Shown: positions 26,657 through 36,615 of the stretch, piece after piece
Position numbering within the stretch: the stretch's first letter is position 1
Layout of the letters: each line of letters begins with the position of its first letter
DNA from: Chitinophagaceae bacterium
GTDB lineage: Bacteria > Bacteroidota > Bacteroidia > Chitinophagales > Chitinophagaceae
Direction of reading: 5' to 3'
Assembly: GCA_947380905.1 (NCBI GenBank)
Contig: CANCSS010000011.1
Span: 1-57,725, forward strand
Length of the DNA: 57,725 nucleotides
Translations under genes and position numbers: made by a program
Notes under the pieces: model-generated
What the model saw: the letters and a program-made list of their open reading frames with translations, nothing else
What the model was told of the DNA's origin: nothing
The model's database searches: none

Positions 26657-28336
26657 ATGGAATTAAATAAATATTCAAAAACGATCACCTTAGATCCCAC
26701 ACAACCAGCCGCGCAAGCTATGTTTTATGGCATTGGGTTAACGGATGCCGATTTGCAAAAAGCGCAAGTGGGTATTGCGAGTATGGGGTATGATGGCAAT
26801 CCATGTAATATGCATTTGAATGCCTTGGCCGATCAAGTAAAGAAAAGTATTTGGGAAAATGATTTAGTGGGATTGACTTTTCATACCATTGGCGTAAGCG
26901 ATGGCATGAGCAACGGTACCGATGGTATGCGCTATTCTTTAGTAAGTCGTGATGTGATTGCAGATAGTATTGAAACTGTTTGTGGTGCACAATATTATGA
27001 TGCGCTGATTACGGTGCCAGGTTGTGATAAAAATATGCCAGGTTCATTAATTGCCATGGGTCGATTAAATCGTCCATCGATTATGTTGTATGGAGGAACC
27101 ATTGCACCAGGACATTACAATGGACAAGATTTAAATATAGTTTCTGCATTTGAAGCATTGGGACAAAAAATCGCAGGACAATTGTCGGATGCAGATTTTA
27201 AGGGTATCATACAACATGCTTGTCCAGGTGCTGGGGCATGTGGTGGGATGTATACAGCCAATACCATGGCATCGGCCATTGAGGCATTGGGCATGAGCTT
27301 ACCTTACTCTTCTTCTAATCCAGCGTTGAGTGAAGAGAAAAAACAAGAATGTAGAGATGCAGGAAAAGCGATTCGCTTGTTGTTAGAAAAAGACATTAAG
27401 CCAAAAGATATCATGACACGCAAAGCATTTGAAAATGCAGTAGCAGTGATTATGGTATTAGGAGGAAGTACAAATGCGGTATTGCATATGATCGCGATGG
27501 CTAAGAGTGTGGGCGTGGCTTTCACGCAGGATGATTTTCAAACCATCAGTGATAAAATACCTGTCTTGGCCGATTTCAAACCATCAGGAAAATATTTAAT
27601 GCAGGACTTGCATCAGTATGGAGGGGTACCTGCAGTGATGAAATATATGTTGGCACAAGGATGGTTGCATGGAGATTGTTTAACAGTCACTGGAAAAACA
27701 ATTGCAGAAAATTTAGCTGCTGCACCCAATTTAGATTTTGAACAACAAAAAATAATTTATCCAAAAGATAATCCAATCAAAGCAACAGGCCATTTACAAA
27801 TCATGTATGGCAATTTAGCCACGGGCGGAAGTGTTGCAAAAATTTCTGGAAAAGAAGGAGACTTATTTGAAGGGCCAGCACGTGTATTTGATGGAGAACA
27901 TGCGCTCATTGAAGGAATCAACTCAAAAAAAATACAAGCTGGGGATGTCGTGGTTATAAAAAATGTAGGACCCATAGGCGCACCAGGTATGCCAGAGATG
28001 TTAAAACCAACTTCTGCCATTATTGGCGCGGGTTTAGGCAAATCGGTAGCATTGATTACCGATGGAAGATTTAGCGGGGGTACGCATGGATTTGTGATTG
28101 GACATATTACACCTGAGGCATATAAAGGAGGATTGATTGGACTGGTAGAAGATGGAGACATTATAGAATTGAATGTACCCAAAAGAACCATGACATTAAA
28201 AGTGGAGGAAGCTACGATTGCAAAACGAAGAGCAGCACAACCCAAACCGATTTTAAAAGCAACGAATGGTATATTATGGAAATATGCACAGTTGGTAAAA
28301 GACGCAAGTGAAGGATGTGTAACGGACGAGTCTTAA
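26657..28336 (+). CDS. ilvD: Dihydroxy-acid dehydratase
   Basis: Dehydrates 2,3-dihydroxy acids to 2-oxo acids in valine and isoleucine synthesis. The three iron-sulfur cysteines expected of a [2Fe-2S] enzyme are visible: C50 (DGNPCN), C123 (CDKNMPG) and C195 ([12 protein letters not shown]). The C-terminal [14 protein letters not shown] motif is present. The ATG at 26657 gives 559 residues. An open extension to 26606 would overlap leuB and adds only polar, lysine-rich residues, so it is rejected. Part of the twelve-gene block. Confidence 0.97.
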   Translation: MELNKYSKTITLDPTQPAAQAMFYGIGLTDADLQKAQVGIASMGYDGNPCNMHLNALADQVKKSIWENDLVGLTFHTIGVSDGMSNGTDGMRYSLVSRDVIADSIETVCGAQYYDALITVPGCDKNMPGSLIAMGRLNRPSIMLYGGTIAPGHYNGQDLNIVSAFEALGQKIAGQLSDADFKGIIQHACPGAGACGGMYTANTMASAIEALGMSLPYSSSNPALSEEKKQECRDAGKAIRLLLEKDIKPKDIMTRKAFENAVAVIMVLGGSTNAVLHMIAMAKSVGVAFTQDDFQTISDKIPVLADFKPSGKYLMQDLHQYGGVPAVMKYMLAQGWLHGDCLTVTGKTIAENLAAAPNLDFEQQKIIYPKDNPIKATGHLQIMYGNLATGGSVAKISGKEGDLFEGPARVFDGEHALIEGINSKKIQAGDVVVIKNVGPIGAPGMPEMLKPTSAIIGAGLGKSVALITDGRFSGGTHGFVIGHITPEAYKGGLIGLVEDGDIIELNVPKRTMTLKVEEATIAKRRAAQPKPILKATNGILWKYAQLVKDASEGCVTDES

Positions 28337-28346
28337 AAAGAAAATT

Positions 28347-30044
28347 ATGGCAACGAAAAAATTAACAGGAGCACAAGCAGTATTAGAAGCTTGTATAGCA
28401 GAAGGAGCTGAAACCATCTTTGGTTATCCAGGTGGGGCCATCATGCCTATCTATGATGCATTGTATGATTACAATGATAAGCTTAAACATATCTTGGTTA
28501 GACACGAACAAGGTGGAATTCATGCTGGGCAAGGTTATGCGCGTACATCGGGTAAAGTGGGCGTGGTATTTGCGACCAGTGGTCCAGGCGCCACCAATTT
28601 AGTAACTGGATTAGCCGATGCGATGATTGATAGCACACCCTTGGTATGTATCACAGGACAAGTGTTTGCACATTTATTAGGCACCGATGCTTTTCAGGAA
28701 ACGGATATTATTAATATTACGATGCCGGTAACCAAGTGGAATTATCAAATCACAGATGCAACAGAGATACCAGGTATTTTAGCCAAAGCTTTTTATTTAG
28801 CAAGAAGTGGAAGACCAGGTCCTGTATTAATAGACATTTCAAAAAATGCACAAATACAATCTTTCGATTACGAAGGTTATACCCCTTGCAATCACATTAG
28901 AAGTTATCGACCTAAGCCAGTGATTCGAAAAAATTACATCGATGAAGCGGTTGATTTAATTAATAATGCAAAAAAACCGTTGGTGATTTTTGGGCAAGGC
29001 GTGATTTTAGGAAAAGCAGAAAAAGAGTTTAAAAAATTTATAGAGAAGTCGGGTATGCCAGCAGCCTGGACTATATTGGGTTTGAGTGCCTTGCCTACGA
29101 ATCACCCACAAAATGTGGGCATGTTGGGCATGCATGGAAATTACGGGCCCAATGTATTGACCAATGAATGTGATGTATTGATTGCAGTGGGTATGCGATT
29201 TGATGATCGTGTTACTGGTAGGTTGGATAAATATGCGAAACAAGCCAAAGTCATTCATTTAGATATAGATCCATCCGAGATTGATAAGAATGTAAAAGCA
29301 ACGGTGGGTGTTTGGGGCGATTGTAAAGAAACTTTGCCTTTGCTTACTTTAGGCATACAAGAAAAAGACAGAAGTGATTGGTTAAAAGTATTTGCTGAGT
29401 ATACTCAAAAAGAATACGATCAATGTATTAAAGACGAAGTATATCCATCAAGCAAAGAAATGACCATGGGCGAAGTGATCAGAATTGTGAATGAAACTAC
29501 CAAAGGAGATGCAGTGATGGTCACGGATGTCGGACAACATCAAATGGTTACCTGTAGGTATGCAAAATTCAATGAATCCAGAAGCAATGTGACTTCAGGA
29601 GGCTTGGGTACCATGGGTTTTGCATTGCCAGCAGCGATTGGTGCAAAGTTTGGTGCACCAGATAGAACCGTGATTGGGGTGATAGGAGATGGCGGCATAC
29701 AAATGACCATACAAGAATTAGGAACCATTATGCAAACAGGGGTGGATGTAAAAATTATGATTTTAAACAATCAATTTTTAGGGATGGTGCGTCAATGGCA
29801 GGAATTATTTAATGAAAAGCGTTATTCTTTTGTAGACATACAAAGCCCCAATTATGTGATGGTTGCAAAAGCCTATGGCATTGAGGGTGCTAAAGTAGAA
29901 GACAGAAAAGATTTAGTGAAAGCGATTGAAACCATGTTGGCGCATAAGGGATCCTATCTATTGGAAGTCATGGTAGGGAAGGAGAACAATGTGTTTCCTA
30001 TGGTACCACAGGGTTGTAGCGTGAGTGAAATAAGACTTAAGTAA
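28347..30044 (+). CDS. ilvB: Acetolactate synthase large (catalytic) subunit
   Basis: Thiamine-diphosphate enzyme making acetolactate or acetohydroxybutyrate. The catalytic glutamate is E54 in VRHEQGGIHAGQGYAR. The FAD/central domain follows, then the ThDP motif beginning GDGGIQMTIQEL and ending near ILNN. At 565 residues it is complete. The regulatory subunit follows 25 bases later. Confidence 0.97.
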   Translation: MATKKLTGAQAVLEACIAEGAETIFGYPGGAIMPIYDALYDYNDKLKHILVRHEQGGIHAGQGYARTSGKVGVVFATSGPGATNLVTGLADAMIDSTPLVCITGQVFAHLLGTDAFQETDIINITMPVTKWNYQITDATEIPGILAKAFYLARSGRPGPVLIDISKNAQIQSFDYEGYTPCNHIRSYRPKPVIRKNYIDEAVDLINNAKKPLVIFGQGVILGKAEKEFKKFIEKSGMPAAWTILGLSALPTNHPQNVGMLGMHGNYGPNVLTNECDVLIAVGMRFDDRVTGRLDKYAKQAKVIHLDIDPSEIDKNVKATVGVWGDCKETLPLLTLGIQEKDRSDWLKVFAEYTQKEYDQCIKDEVYPSSKEMTMGEVIRIVNETTKGDAVMVTDVGQHQMVTCRYAKFNESRSNVTSGGLGTMGFALPAAIGAKFGAPDRTVIGVIGDGGIQMTIQELGTIMQTGVDVKIMILNNQFLGMVRQWQELFNEKRYSFVDIQSPNYVMVAKAYGIEGAKVEDRKDLVKAIETMLAHKGSYLLEVMVGKENNVFPMVPQGCSVSEIRLK

Positions 30045-30069
30045 GAAAAATAATTTTAAAATAGATACT

Positions 30070-30672
30070 ATGGAAACAAATACGGAAAAACAAGAATACA
30101 CGATAACGGTGTATACCGAAAACCAAGTAGGGTTGTTAAATCGTATTGCCATTATTTTTTCGCGCCGAAAAATTAATGTCGAAAGTTTAAATACCTCTCC
30201 TTCCGAAATTGCGGGCATACATCGTTTTACGATAGTAGTAATGGAGTCGCGTGATGTCGTATTAAAAGTAGTAAGACAAATAGAAAAGCAAGTAGAAGTA
30301 TTAAAAGCCTATTTCAATACCAACGATGAAATCGTATGGCAAGAGTTGGCATTGTATAAAGTATTGTCGGAAGAAATTACAGAGAAAGTAAAAGTAGAAA
30401 GATTATTAAGAGAATATGGAGCACGTGCGGTAGCTATTAGAAAAGATTTTATCGTATTTGAAACCACCGGTCATAGAGAAGAAACCAATAAATTGATGAA
30501 AGCCTTGGAACCCTTTGGTTTGGTAGAGTTTGTTAGAAGTGCGCGTGTGGCGATCATCAAAGAAAGCAGTGGTTTTCATGAAAAGCTAAAAGACTTTGAA
30601 CAAAGAGAACCCAGTGAGGACGTGATTGAAAATGAATACTTGGGTAAAAGAGAAGCGGTATTTACCATGTAA
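30070..30672 (+). CDS. ilvN: Acetolactate synthase small (regulatory) subunit
   Basis: Regulatory partner of IlvB. The N-terminal ACT domain spans about residues 9-85 (YTITVYTENQVGLLNRIAIIFSRR begins it), which in the family binds valine and mediates feedback inhibition. The C-terminal half matches the ALS small-subunit domain. At 200 residues it is somewhat longer than the E. coli IlvH type (about 163) owing to a charged tail. Its position after ilvB supports the call. Confidence 0.93.
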   Translation: METNTEKQEYTITVYTENQVGLLNRIAIIFSRRKINVESLNTSPSEIAGIHRFTIVVMESRDVVLKVVRQIEKQVEVLKAYFNTNDEIVWQELALYKVLSEEITEKVKVERLLREYGARAVAIRKDFIVFETTGHREETNKLMKALEPFGLVEFVRSARVAIIKESSGFHEKLKDFEQREPSEDVIENEYLGKREAVFTM

Positions 30673-30766
30673 ACATTTCATCAAAAAATCATCAACAATT
30701 AAAAAATAAATTTCAATAACAATCAATTCATTCAATAAAAACAACACAAATTAAATTTAAAGTAAA

Positions 30767-31822
30767 ATGGCAAAATTAAATTTTGGCGGAACAGAAGAAA
30801 ACGTAGTCACTCGTGACGAGTTTCCATTAGCAAAAGCACAAGAAGTATTAAAAAATGAAACAGTAGCTGTAATCGGCTATGGTGTTCAAGGACCAGGACA
30901 AGCATTGAACCAAAAAGAAAATGGGGTGAATGTAATTATTGGCCAACGTAAAAATTCAAAAAGCTGGGATAAAGCCATCGCTGATGGATTTGTACCTGGT
31001 AAAACTTTATTTGAAATAGAAGAAGCCTTGGAAAAAGGAACCATTATATGTTATTTATTAAGTGATGCTGCACAAATAGCGATGTGGCCAACCGTTAAAA
31101 AACATTTAACCAAAGGCAAAGCATTGTATTTCTCTCATGGCTTTGGTATTACTTTTAACGAACAAACTGGTATTGTACCACCGGCAGATGTGGATGTATT
31201 TTTAGTAGCCCCTAAAGGTTCTGGTACTTCATTAAGAAGAATGTTTTTACAAGGTCGTGGATTGAATTCTAGTTATGCCATCTTCCAAGATGCAACTGGC
31301 AAAGCCTGGGACAGAGTGATTGCATTGGGTATTGCCATTGGGTCTGGTTATTTATTTGAGACCGATTTCAAAAAAGAAGTATTCTCTGATTTAACTGGAG
31401 AGCGCGGAACATTGATGGGAGCCATTCAAGGAATTTTTGCAGCACAATACGAAGTGTTGCGCAAAAACGGACACTCACCATCTGAAGCATTCAATGAAAC
31501 AGTCGAAGAGTTGACACAATCATTGATGCCTTTAGTAGCGGAAAATGGAATGGATTGGATGTATGCCAATTGTTCTACGACTGCTCAAAGAGGTGCCTTG
31601 GATTGGTGGAAAAAATTCCGTGATGCTACTTTACCTGTATTTAGTGATTTATACAATAGCGTAGCTACTGGAAAAGAATCGGCGCGTTCTATTGATTTAA
31701 ATAGCAAAGCGGATTACCGTGAAAAATTAGAAGTAGAATTGGCCGAATTACACCATAGTGAAATGTGGCAAGCTGGTAAAACTGTAAGAAGTTTACGTCC
31801 AGAGAATCAACCTGCAAAATAA
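30767..31822 (+). CDS. ilvC: Ketol-acid reductoisomerase
   Basis: NAD(P)H- and Mg-dependent isomeroreductase of valine and isoleucine synthesis. The Rossmann motif GYGVQGPGQA lies at 38-47. The following loop (GQRKNSKSW) sets cofactor preference and looks suited to NADPH. The C-terminal knotted domain includes DLTGERGTLMGAIQG and CSTTAQRGALDWW. At 351 residues it is a class I enzyme. The 94-base gap before it is the widest inside the block, but no hairpin or clear promoter is seen there. Confidence 0.96.
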   Translation: MAKLNFGGTEENVVTRDEFPLAKAQEVLKNETVAVIGYGVQGPGQALNQKENGVNVIIGQRKNSKSWDKAIADGFVPGKTLFEIEEALEKGTIICYLLSDAAQIAMWPTVKKHLTKGKALYFSHGFGITFNEQTGIVPPADVDVFLVAPKGSGTSLRRMFLQGRGLNSSYAIFQDATGKAWDRVIALGIAIGSGYLFETDFKKEVFSDLTGERGTLMGAIQGIFAAQYEVLRKNGHSPSEAFNETVEELTQSLMPLVAENGMDWMYANCSTTAQRGALDWWKKFRDATLPVFSDLYNSVATGKESARSIDLNSKADYREKLEVELAELHHSEMWQAGKTVRSLRPENQPAK

Positions 31823-31825
31823 ATT

Positions 31826-33100
31826 ATGAGCGAAGCTAAGAAAATAGATAAGCCTGCACTGGATATTGAGGGAGCAGCAAAAAGATTGAAGTCGGTGGTA
31901 AATCATACCCCACTTCAATACAATGCGAATTTATCTCGCAAATACCAGTGCAGTGTTTATTTGAAGAGAGAGGACTTACAAATTGTGCGTTCTTACAAAA
32001 TAAGAGGCGCTTACAATATGATGAGTCAGTTGCCAGCCCAACAGTTGGCAAAAGGGGTGGTGTGTGCCAGTGCTGGAAATCATGCACAAGGTTTTGCTTA
32101 CAGTTGTAAAAAACTAGGCGTGAAAGGGGTGGTATTTATGCCGATTCCTTCGCCACAACAAAAAGTAAGTCAAACAAAAATGTTTGGTGAAAATTTTGTG
32201 GAAGTAAAATTAGTGGGGGACACTTTTGATGATACAGCGGTAGCGGCCAAAGCCTATACCCTAGAACATGGTATGACTTTTGTTCCGCCATTTGATCATC
32301 CAGCCATTATATCTGGACAAGCCACCGTGGGGGTAGAAATTTTAGAAGACATTAAAGCATTAACCAACTTACCTATTGATTATTTATTTAGTCCAGTAGG
32401 TGGTGGTGGACTCACTGCAGGTGTAGGAACTTATTTTAAAGCACAATCACCCACCACAAAAATAGTTGGACTAGAGCCAGAAGGTGCGCCCAGTATGTTT
32501 TGGGCATTGAATTCGGGTGAGCCGGTAGAATTAGAAAACATAGACAAGTTTGTAGATGGCGCAGCAGTAAAAAGAGTGGGCGACATTACATTTAGTTTTT
32601 GTAAAGACGTGATAGATGATATGCATTTGGTACCAGAAGGTAAAATATGTACCACCATATTGCAGATGTACAATGAAGAAGCCATTGTGGTAGAACCAGC
32701 GGGCGCTATGTCGGTGGCTGCTTTGGATGATTATGCCGACCAAATAAAAGGAAAGCAAATAGTGTGTATCGTAAGTGGAGGCAATAATGATATCGCAAGA
32801 ATGCAAGAAATAAAAGAACGTTCCTTGACCTATGAAGGGTTAAAACATTATTTCTTAATTCGATTTGCACAAAGACCAGGCTCCTTAAAAGAATTTGTAA
32901 ATAAAGTATTGGGACCAGAAGATGATATTACGAGGTTTGAATACATACAAAAACACAATAAAGAAGCAGGTCCGGCTTTGGTAGGATTGGAATTAAAATC
33001 TAAAGCAGATTACAATGTATTAATTACCAATTTGAAAAAATACCAAATCAATTACGACGAAATTAATAAAGACGATAATATATACGGGTACTTAATTTAA
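31826..33100 (+). CDS. ilvA: Threonine ammonia-lyase (biosynthetic threonine deaminase)
   Basis: PLP enzyme deaminating threonine to 2-oxobutyrate, the entry to isoleucine. The Schiff-base lysine is K58 in VRSYKIRGAYN. The phosphate loop SPVGGGGLTAG is present. A single C-terminal ACT-like regulatory domain occupies about residues 340-424, shorter than the two-domain E. coli IlvA (514 residues). It starts 3 bases after ilvC and precedes the threonine genes, so its substrate pathway is co-encoded. Confidence 0.95.
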   Translation: MSEAKKIDKPALDIEGAAKRLKSVVNHTPLQYNANLSRKYQCSVYLKREDLQIVRSYKIRGAYNMMSQLPAQQLAKGVVCASAGNHAQGFAYSCKKLGVKGVVFMPIPSPQQKVSQTKMFGENFVEVKLVGDTFDDTAVAAKAYTLEHGMTFVPPFDHPAIISGQATVGVEILEDIKALTNLPIDYLFSPVGGGGLTAGVGTYFKAQSPTTKIVGLEPEGAPSMFWALNSGEPVELENIDKFVDGAAVKRVGDITFSFCKDVIDDMHLVPEGKICTTILQMYNEEAIVVEPAGAMSVAALDDYADQIKGKQIVCIVSGGNNDIARMQEIKERSLTYEGLKHYFLIRFAQRPGSLKEFVNKVLGPEDDITRFEYIQKHNKEAGPALVGLELKSKADYNVLITNLKKYQINYDEINKDDNIYGYLI

Positions 33101-33122
33101 GATAGTAAAATAAGAAAGGTTT

Positions 33123-35591
33123 ATGCAGGTTTTAAAATTTGGAGGAAGTTCGGTAGGAAGTGCAGAAGCAATCAATAAAATGGTTGCAATTGTTGTTAAT
33201 AGTACGATCAAGGAGCCTAGTATTATAGTAGTTTCTGCTATGAGTGGTATTACAGATCAATTGTTAATGTTGGCTCAAACTGCATCCAAAGGAAATGAAG
33301 CGTATAAAACAATTATACAAAGCATTGAACAAAAACATTTAGAAGTAGTTCGTGCCTTATTGCCTATTCAACAACAAAGTGCCACTTTAAGTTTGGTGAA
33401 GCAATTGACCAATGAATTAGAAGCCAATTGTGAAGGCTTGTTTATGCTTAAAGAATTGTCCATGCGCATGCAGGACAAAATAATAAGTTATGGAGAGTTG
33501 TTGTCCTCCAAAATTATAGCAGCTACTTTTGAATCCAAGGGCGTGAAGCAACAATGGGTGGATTCAAGAAATTTAATCAAAACCAATAGCAATTATTTTA
33601 ATGCGGCGGTAGAAAAGGACTTGACTTATAACACCATTCAAACTTATTTTGGGGCAATAGAAAATAAATTTGATTTATATATCGCACCAGGATTTATAGC
33701 TTCAGATGTAGATAACAATACGACCACTTTGGGTCGCGGTGGTTCTGATTATACAGGTGCTATTTATGCAGCAGCTTTGGACGCCAAGGCATTAGCCATT
33801 TGGACAGATGTAAGTGGAATGATGACAGCCGATCCTAGAATGGTACAAAATGCCAAAGAAATTCCTGAAATATCTTATCAAGAGGCGATGGAATTGTCTC
33901 ACTTTGGAGCCAAAGTCATTTATCCTCCGACCATTCAACCAGTGATGCAAAAAAATATACCTGTTTGGATAAAAAATACTTTTGATCCGGAACACAAGGG
34001 CACCATAATAAAAAATGAATCCGCTGCGGATAAAAGTTTTATAAGAGGTATATCTAGTATCAAAGACATCTGCTTGTTAAGTTTGGAAGGAAGTGGTATG
34101 GTAGGTATACCCGGGTTCTCTAAAAGATTATTTGACGCTTTAGCGAAAAAGCAAATCAATATTATTTTAATTACACAAAGCTCCTCTGAACATTCTATCT
34201 GTGTAGGAGTAAATATACAGGATGCGCATCAAGCTAAAATAGCGGTGGATGCTGAATTTGAACAAGAAATTAAAACACATAAGGTAGAGCCTTTAATCAT
34301 AGAAAAAGATGTTTCTATCTTGGCATTGGTAGGAGAGCAAATGAAAAGTCATCCGGGTGTAAGCGGAAAAATGTTTGGTGTCTTGGGGCGTAATGGCATC
34401 AATGTAAGAGCAATTGCACAAGGGTCATCAGAAAAAAATATCTCAGCAGTCATAGCAACACAGGATGTACGCAAGGCCATTAACGTATTGCATGAGGAAT
34501 TTTTTGAAACTTCTTACAAACAAGTGAACGTATACATAGCGGGTGCTGGAAATGTGGGAGGAAAATTAATAGAGCAAATCAAAAAGCAGGTTCCTTATTT
34601 ACAAAAAACATTGAGACTACAAATTAATATCGTAGGCATTGCCAATAGTAAAAAGCAATTGATTCAAGTTGATGGAATAGATTTAACTACCTGGCGTGAA
34701 CAATTGTCAGCAGCCAAGGCGGGTGATATTACAGATTATGTAAACGCCATTTTAGAAAACAATTTAAGAAATAGCATTTTTGTGGATGTAACGGCACATG
34801 AAAATGTATCTAATACTTATACTACTTTATTAGGCAAAGCGGTTTCGGTGATTGCTTGTAATAAAATAGCATGTTCATCTCCTTATGAGCATTATGCCAA
34901 ATTAAAATCAATGGCAAGGGAGTACAATGCCTCTTTCTTGTTTGAAACCAATGTGGGAGCGAGTTTGCCTATCATCGGTACTTTAAATGATTTGATAAGA
35001 AGTGGAGATTCCATCAATAAAATCGAAGCTGTTTTATCAGGCACTTTAAATTTTGTATTTAATAATTATGCAGGAGGTGCTGATGGAAAAACATTTGCAC
35101 AAGTAGTCAAACAAGCGCAGGCCGAAGGCTATACCGAACCAGATCCAAGATTAGATTTGGGAGGTACCGATGTGATGCGAAAAATAATGATACTGGCACG
35201 TGAGGCAGGAACCAAACTAGAAATGGCAGACATCATCAATGATCCTTTTTTACCTGCAAGTTGTTTTAATGGATCGGTAGCTGATTTTTATGCGGAGATG
35301 GAAAACCAAGAAGCCCATTTTAAAAAAATATATGCTGCAGCAGCTGCAGAAGGGTGCAAATTAAAATTTGTAGCCAAGTTTGAAACCAATGGAAAAACTA
35401 CTGCTAAAGTTGGTTTACAACACATTCAACCAAGTTCTGATTTTTATCATTTGTATGGTAAAGACAATTTGGTATTGTTTTATAGTATGCGTTATCCAGA
35501 ATTGCCATTGGTGGTAAAAGGGGCAGGTGCGGGAGCCGATGTAACTGCCTCAGGCGTATTTGCGGATATCATAAGAGCAGCAAGAGTATAA
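33123..35591 (+). CDS. thrA: Bifunctional aspartokinase / homoserine dehydrogenase
   Basis: Fusion of the first and third enzymes from aspartate to homoserine. The aspartokinase half starts KFGGSSVGSAEAI at residue 5 and is followed by paired ACT domains to about 455. The dehydrogenase half opens with the NAD-binding YIAGAGNVGG near 470 and contains the catalytic segment AEGYTEPDPRLDLGGTDV. At 822 residues it matches ThrA of E. coli (820). Family enzymes are inhibited by threonine through the ACT domains. Order thrA-thrB-thrC is the classic one. Confidence 0.97.
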   Translation: MQVLKFGGSSVGSAEAINKMVAIVVNSTIKEPSIIVVSAMSGITDQLLMLAQTASKGNEAYKTIIQSIEQKHLEVVRALLPIQQQSATLSLVKQLTNELEANCEGLFMLKELSMRMQDKIISYGELLSSKIIAATFESKGVKQQWVDSRNLIKTNSNYFNAAVEKDLTYNTIQTYFGAIENKFDLYIAPGFIASDVDNNTTTLGRGGSDYTGAIYAAALDAKALAIWTDVSGMMTADPRMVQNAKEIPEISYQEAMELSHFGAKVIYPPTIQPVMQKNIPVWIKNTFDPEHKGTIIKNESAADKSFIRGISSIKDICLLSLEGSGMVGIPGFSKRLFDALAKKQINIILITQSSSEHSICVGVNIQDAHQAKIAVDAEFEQEIKTHKVEPLIIEKDVSILALVGEQMKSHPGVSGKMFGVLGRNGINVRAIAQGSSEKNISAVIATQDVRKAINVLHEEFFETSYKQVNVYIAGAGNVGGKLIEQIKKQVPYLQKTLRLQINIVGIANSKKQLIQVDGIDLTTWREQLSAAKAGDITDYVNAILENNLRNSIFVDVTAHENVSNTYTTLLGKAVSVIACNKIACSSPYEHYAKLKSMAREYNASFLFETNVGASLPIIGTLNDLIRSGDSINKIEAVLSGTLNFVFNNYAGGADGKTFAQVVKQAQAEGYTEPDPRLDLGGTDVMRKIMILAREAGTKLEMADIINDPFLPASCFNGSVADFYAEMENQEAHFKKIYAAAAAEGCKLKFVAKFETNGKTTAKVGLQHIQPSSDFYHLYGKDNLVLFYSMRYPELPLVVKGAGAGADVTASGVFADIIRAARV

Positions 35592-35607
35592 AAAAATAAT
35601 AATAAAA

Positions 35608-36573
35608 ATGGTTGCCGAGAATCAATGGATAAAAATAAAAGCCCCTGCTACTGTAGCCAATATGGTTTGCGGATTTGATATATTGGGCTTTGCGGTGAAC
35701 AATCCCTATGATGAAATGGGAATGCGTTGGATGACGCGTGCTCAAAATGAACCAAGTATTGTTATTATTAATATTGATGACTATCAATTGCCTACCGATC
35801 CAGAAAAGAATGTGGCAGGAGCGGCTTTGTTAGCGTTTTTAGAAGAGTATGAAGAAAAAGAGAAGGACAATGCAGTAAAAATAAAACTGGAAGTAAAAAT
35901 TAATAAGTTAATAAAACCCGGCAGTGGTGTGGGTTCTAGCGCAGCCAGCTCGGCAGGTGCTGTAGTAGGAGCTAATTATTTATTAGGCAATGTATTTTCT
36001 AAAGACGACCTGGTGCGCTTTGCCATGAATGGAGAAAAACTTGCATCGGGTGTAAAGCATGCCGATAATATAGCACCCTGTATTTTTGGTGGAGTTACTT
36101 TAGTGAGATCTATTTTTCCTTTAGAAGTGGTGGCTTTGCCTTCGCCACAATTGTATGTAACGATTGTACATCCTCAAATTGAAGTAAGAACCTCGGATGC
36201 AAGAAGTATTTTAAGACAACAAGTATTGTTAAAAGATGCCATCAAGCAATGGGGAAATATAGCGGGCTTGGTAGCAGGATTAATGAAATCAGATTATGAT
36301 TTAATAGGCAGGTCATTGGAAGATGTGATCATAGAACCTGTACGTTCTATTTTGATTCCTGGATTTGATGATTTAAAAAAAGTGTGTAAACAAGCAGGCG
36401 CATTGGGAGGAGGCATCTCAGGATCAGGCCCTTCTATATTTATGTTAAGTAAAACAAAAGAAATAGCCGTAGCGGTGGAAAAAGAAATGAATCAATTGTA
36501 TGATGGTATTGGCTTACCCCATCATACTTATGTTACCACTATTAATCAAGCGGGAGTAGAGATAATTGCCTAG
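35608..36573 (+). CDS. thrB: Homoserine kinase
   Basis: GHMP-family kinase making O-phosphohomoserine. The ATP motif PGSGVGSSAASSAG is near residues 111-124, and the C-terminal GGGISGSGPSIFML is present. At 321 residues it is normal. It lies 16 bases after thrA and 42 bases before the thrC start. Confidence 0.97.
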   Translation: MVAENQWIKIKAPATVANMVCGFDILGFAVNNPYDEMGMRWMTRAQNEPSIVIINIDDYQLPTDPEKNVAGAALLAFLEEYEEKEKDNAVKIKLEVKINKLIKPGSGVGSSAASSAGAVVGANYLLGNVFSKDDLVRFAMNGEKLASGVKHADNIAPCIFGGVTLVRSIFPLEVVALPSPQLYVTIVHPQIEVRTSDARSILRQQVLLKDAIKQWGNIAGLVAGLMKSDYDLIGRSLEDVIIEPVRSILIPGFDDLKKVCKQAGALGGGISGSGPSIFMLSKTKEIAVAVEKEMNQLYDGIGLPHHTYVTTINQAGVEIIA

Positions 36574-36615
36574 TGAGCAATAAAAATTTCAATTAGATTT
36601 TTGAATTTAATAAGT

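Noticed and set aside
27757..28245. 162-codon open frame antisense to ilvD.
   Set aside because: Shadow of a highly conserved enzyme; no independent support.
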